Shown here: positions 32,315 to 33,482 of the stretch, one piece after another
Layout of the letters: every line of letters begins with the position of its first letter
Position numbering within the stretch: the first letter of the stretch is position 1
From: an uncultured Altererythrobacter sp.
GTDB taxonomy: Bacteria > Pseudomonadota > Alphaproteobacteria > Sphingomonadales > Sphingomonadaceae
Length of the DNA stretch: 33,482 bases
Direction: 5' to 3'
NCBI GenBank assembly: GCA_938009055.1
Contig: CALLIO010000281.1
Location: 1 to 33,482 of the forward strand
Translations under genes and position numbers: made by a program
The notes under the pieces: generated by a model
Told to the model about the DNA's origin: nothing
The model's input: only the letters and a program-made list of their open reading frames with translations
Database searches by the model: none

Positions 32315-33049
32315 ATGAATGATTTGGACTTTTCGCAGAAACGCGTGCTGGTTGTCGGCGGCTCCAGCGGAATTGGAAACGGCATTGCACACGGCTTTCG
32401 CACTCGCGGGGCCGAAGTTCATGTGTGGGGCACGCGCGACTCCGCTGACGATTATTCCATTGAAGAAGGCTCCGATCTCAAAGGCCTGCATTATGCAAAG
32501 GTCAATGTGGCGGATTTCGACGAATTGAGCGCCTACAAACCGCCCTTTGATAACTTGGATGTGCTCGTCCAGTCGCAGGGTTTCGTCCGCTACAAGCAAG
32601 CCGAATATGCCAAGCCCGGCTGGGATGATGTGATGGATATCAACATCAACTCGGTCATGCACACGGCGACCAAATTCAAGCCTATGCTGAGCGCCGCCAA
32701 AGGCTCAATTGTGATTGTGAGTTCGGTCTCTGGCTTAAAAGCCAATATCGGCAACCCCGCCTATGCCGCCTCCAAAGCCGCTGCGATTAGCCTTACCAAA
32801 ACACTCGGCCAATCTTGGGCGCGCGATGGGATAAGGGTGAACGGGCTTGCACCGGGACTGGTTCCAACAAAACTGACAGCTGTCACTACCGAGAATGAGC
32901 AGCGCAGAGAGGCGTCTTTGCGCTCCATCCCGCTGCGCCGAATGGGCACTCCGGAAGATATGGCGGGCGCTGCCATGTTCCTTGCCTCGCCGCTTGCCTC
33001 TTATGTGCAGGGGCACACTCTAATCGCCGATGGCGGGCTCACGCTCTAA
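32315..33049 (+). CDS. Short-chain dehydrogenase/reductase (SDR)
   Basis: The 244-residue SDR has a nucleotide motif VGGSSGIGNGIA, SSVSG with the catalytic Ser, and YAASK for Tyr and Lys. The motif that usually reads NNAG is QSQG (LVQSQGF), a substitution of the structurally important Asn. GAGAGGGA precedes the ATG, 13 bases after the phosphotransferase. It probably acts on a hydroxyacyl or ketone intermediate in the same pathway. Confidence 0.85.
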   Translation: MNDLDFSQKRVLVVGGSSGIGNGIAHGFRTRGAEVHVWGTRDSADDYSIEEGSDLKGLHYAKVNVADFDELSAYKPPFDNLDVLVQSQGFVRYKQAEYAKPGWDDVMDININSVMHTATKFKPMLSAAKGSIVIVSSVSGLKANIGNPAYAASKAAAISLTKTLGQSWARDGIRVNGLAPGLVPTKLTAVTTENEQRREASLRSIPLRRMGTPEDMAGAAMFLASPLASYVQGHTLIADGGLTL

Positions 33050-33087
33050 TTTCGCGCTTAGAAAACACAGCTTAGGACACCCAGATT

Positions 33088-33482
33088 ATGCTCTTCGAAT
33101 ATAGCGAAAAAACGCAAGGCCTGATCACCAAACTGCAGGCCTTTGTCGATGCCAATATCCTTCCCGTGGATCACGAGGTTCTTGCATGGAACCACGATCC
33201 GGCCAATCGCTGGAAGCCTTGGCCCGGCCTTGAACTGCTCAAGGAAAAAGCGAAAGCCGCTGGCCTGTGGAATCTGTTCTTGCCTGAGGAATATGGCGAA
33301 TACAGCCCCGGCCTCACGAACCTCGAATATGCGCCCTTGGCCGAGATTATGGGCCGTAATGGTTGGTGCAGCGAGGTCTTTAACTGCTCTGCGCCTGACA
33401 CGGGCAATATGGAAGTCTTCGCCAAATTCGGCACCGATGCCCAGAAACAGCAATGGCTGGAGCCGCTGCTCGCCGGCGAAAT
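33088..33482 (+). CDS. Acyl-CoA dehydrogenase family protein (5' part)
   Basis: From the ATG at 33088 the frame stays open to the window end (131 complete codons). The sequence shows the N-terminal helical domain of acyl-CoA dehydrogenases of the ACAD10/11-like type: an initial helix with VDANILPVDHEV, GLWNLFLPEEYGE, the GLTNLEYAPLAEIMGRNGW segment, CSAPDTGNMEVFAKFGT and QKQQWLEPLLAGE. FAD-binding and catalytic residues are beyond the window. It is the last visible gene of the operon. Confidence 0.85.
   Translation, partial: MLFEYSEKTQGLITKLQAFVDANILPVDHEVLAWNHDPANRWKPWPGLELLKEKAKAAGLWNLFLPEEYGEYSPGLTNLEYAPLAEIMGRNGWCSEVFNCSAPDTGNMEVFAKFGTDAQKQQWLEPLLAGE

Noticed and set aside
1..33482. Mobile elements, CRISPR arrays and tRNA genes
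   Set aside because: No transposase-like protein, regularly spaced repeat or cloverleaf-like sequence was noticed on either strand.

Overview
The window is a bacterial chromosome segment of moderate GC, densely packed, with no rRNA, tRNA, CRISPR, phage or insertion-sequence signal and no gene-free stretch over 300 bases. Gene content (alphaproteobacterial-type chemotaxis operon, TetR / phosphotransferase / SDR / acyl-CoA dehydrogenase block, spinster-type MFS) and protein style suggest a sphingomonad, probably an Erythrobacteraceae-like alphaproteobacterium. That placement is inference.

Region 1 (1-609) is the 3' end of a serine hydrolase of the class C beta-lactamase family.

Region 2 (719-16315) is a large catabolic gene cluster with no textbook match that I recognise. 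It is built around an IclR-family regulator (3609-4526) and has four transcription blocks: (i) FAD hydroxylase, Asp/Glu-racemase-fold protein and isocitrate-lyase/PEP-mutase-family lyase, rightward; (ii) HapK-like protein, SDR and IclR, leftward; (iii) isochorismatase-family amidase and two PuuE/NodB-fold hydrolases, leftward; (iv) LeuC-like, LeuD-like, HMG-CoA-lyase-like, CaiB-type CoA transferase, a third PuuE-like hydrolase, aldehyde dehydrogenase and a two-domain VOC protein, rightward. A 120-aa conserved-looking protein sits alone at 5839-6201. Most adjacent genes overlap by 4 bases. The three upstream regions that drive these blocks each carry a copy of one DNA motif (609-633, 5748-5770, 8759-8783), the best candidate for a cluster-wide operator. 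The enzyme set suggests opening of a cyclic imide, hydantoin-like or other N-heterocyclic ring, amide hydrolysis to a C-branched unsaturated diacid, hydration by the LeuCD pair, then C-C cleavage through CoA-dependent (CaiB, HMGL) and CoA-independent (ICL/PEPM) lyases. The substrate is unknown.

Region 3 (16330-17841) is aerobic glycerol-3-phosphate dehydrogenase.

Region 4 (17978-27073) is a chemotaxis locus: a leftward CheB-like protein with a degenerate active site, then a rightward run of MCP, STAS protein, CheA, CheR, canonical CheB, CheD, CheY, CheW and a 94-aa unknown protein. A sigma-28-like promoter lies upstream of the MCP, and the MCP ends in a CheR/CheB-tethering-type pentapeptide.

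Region 5 (27089-30388) holds a lipoprotein PQQ-type sugar dehydrogenase, a small membrane protein and a spinster-like MFS transporter. Region 6 (30546-end) has a TetR regulator divergent from a phosphotransferase / SDR / acyl-CoA dehydrogenase operon, with an imperfect 31-bp palindrome between them that is a probable TetR operator.
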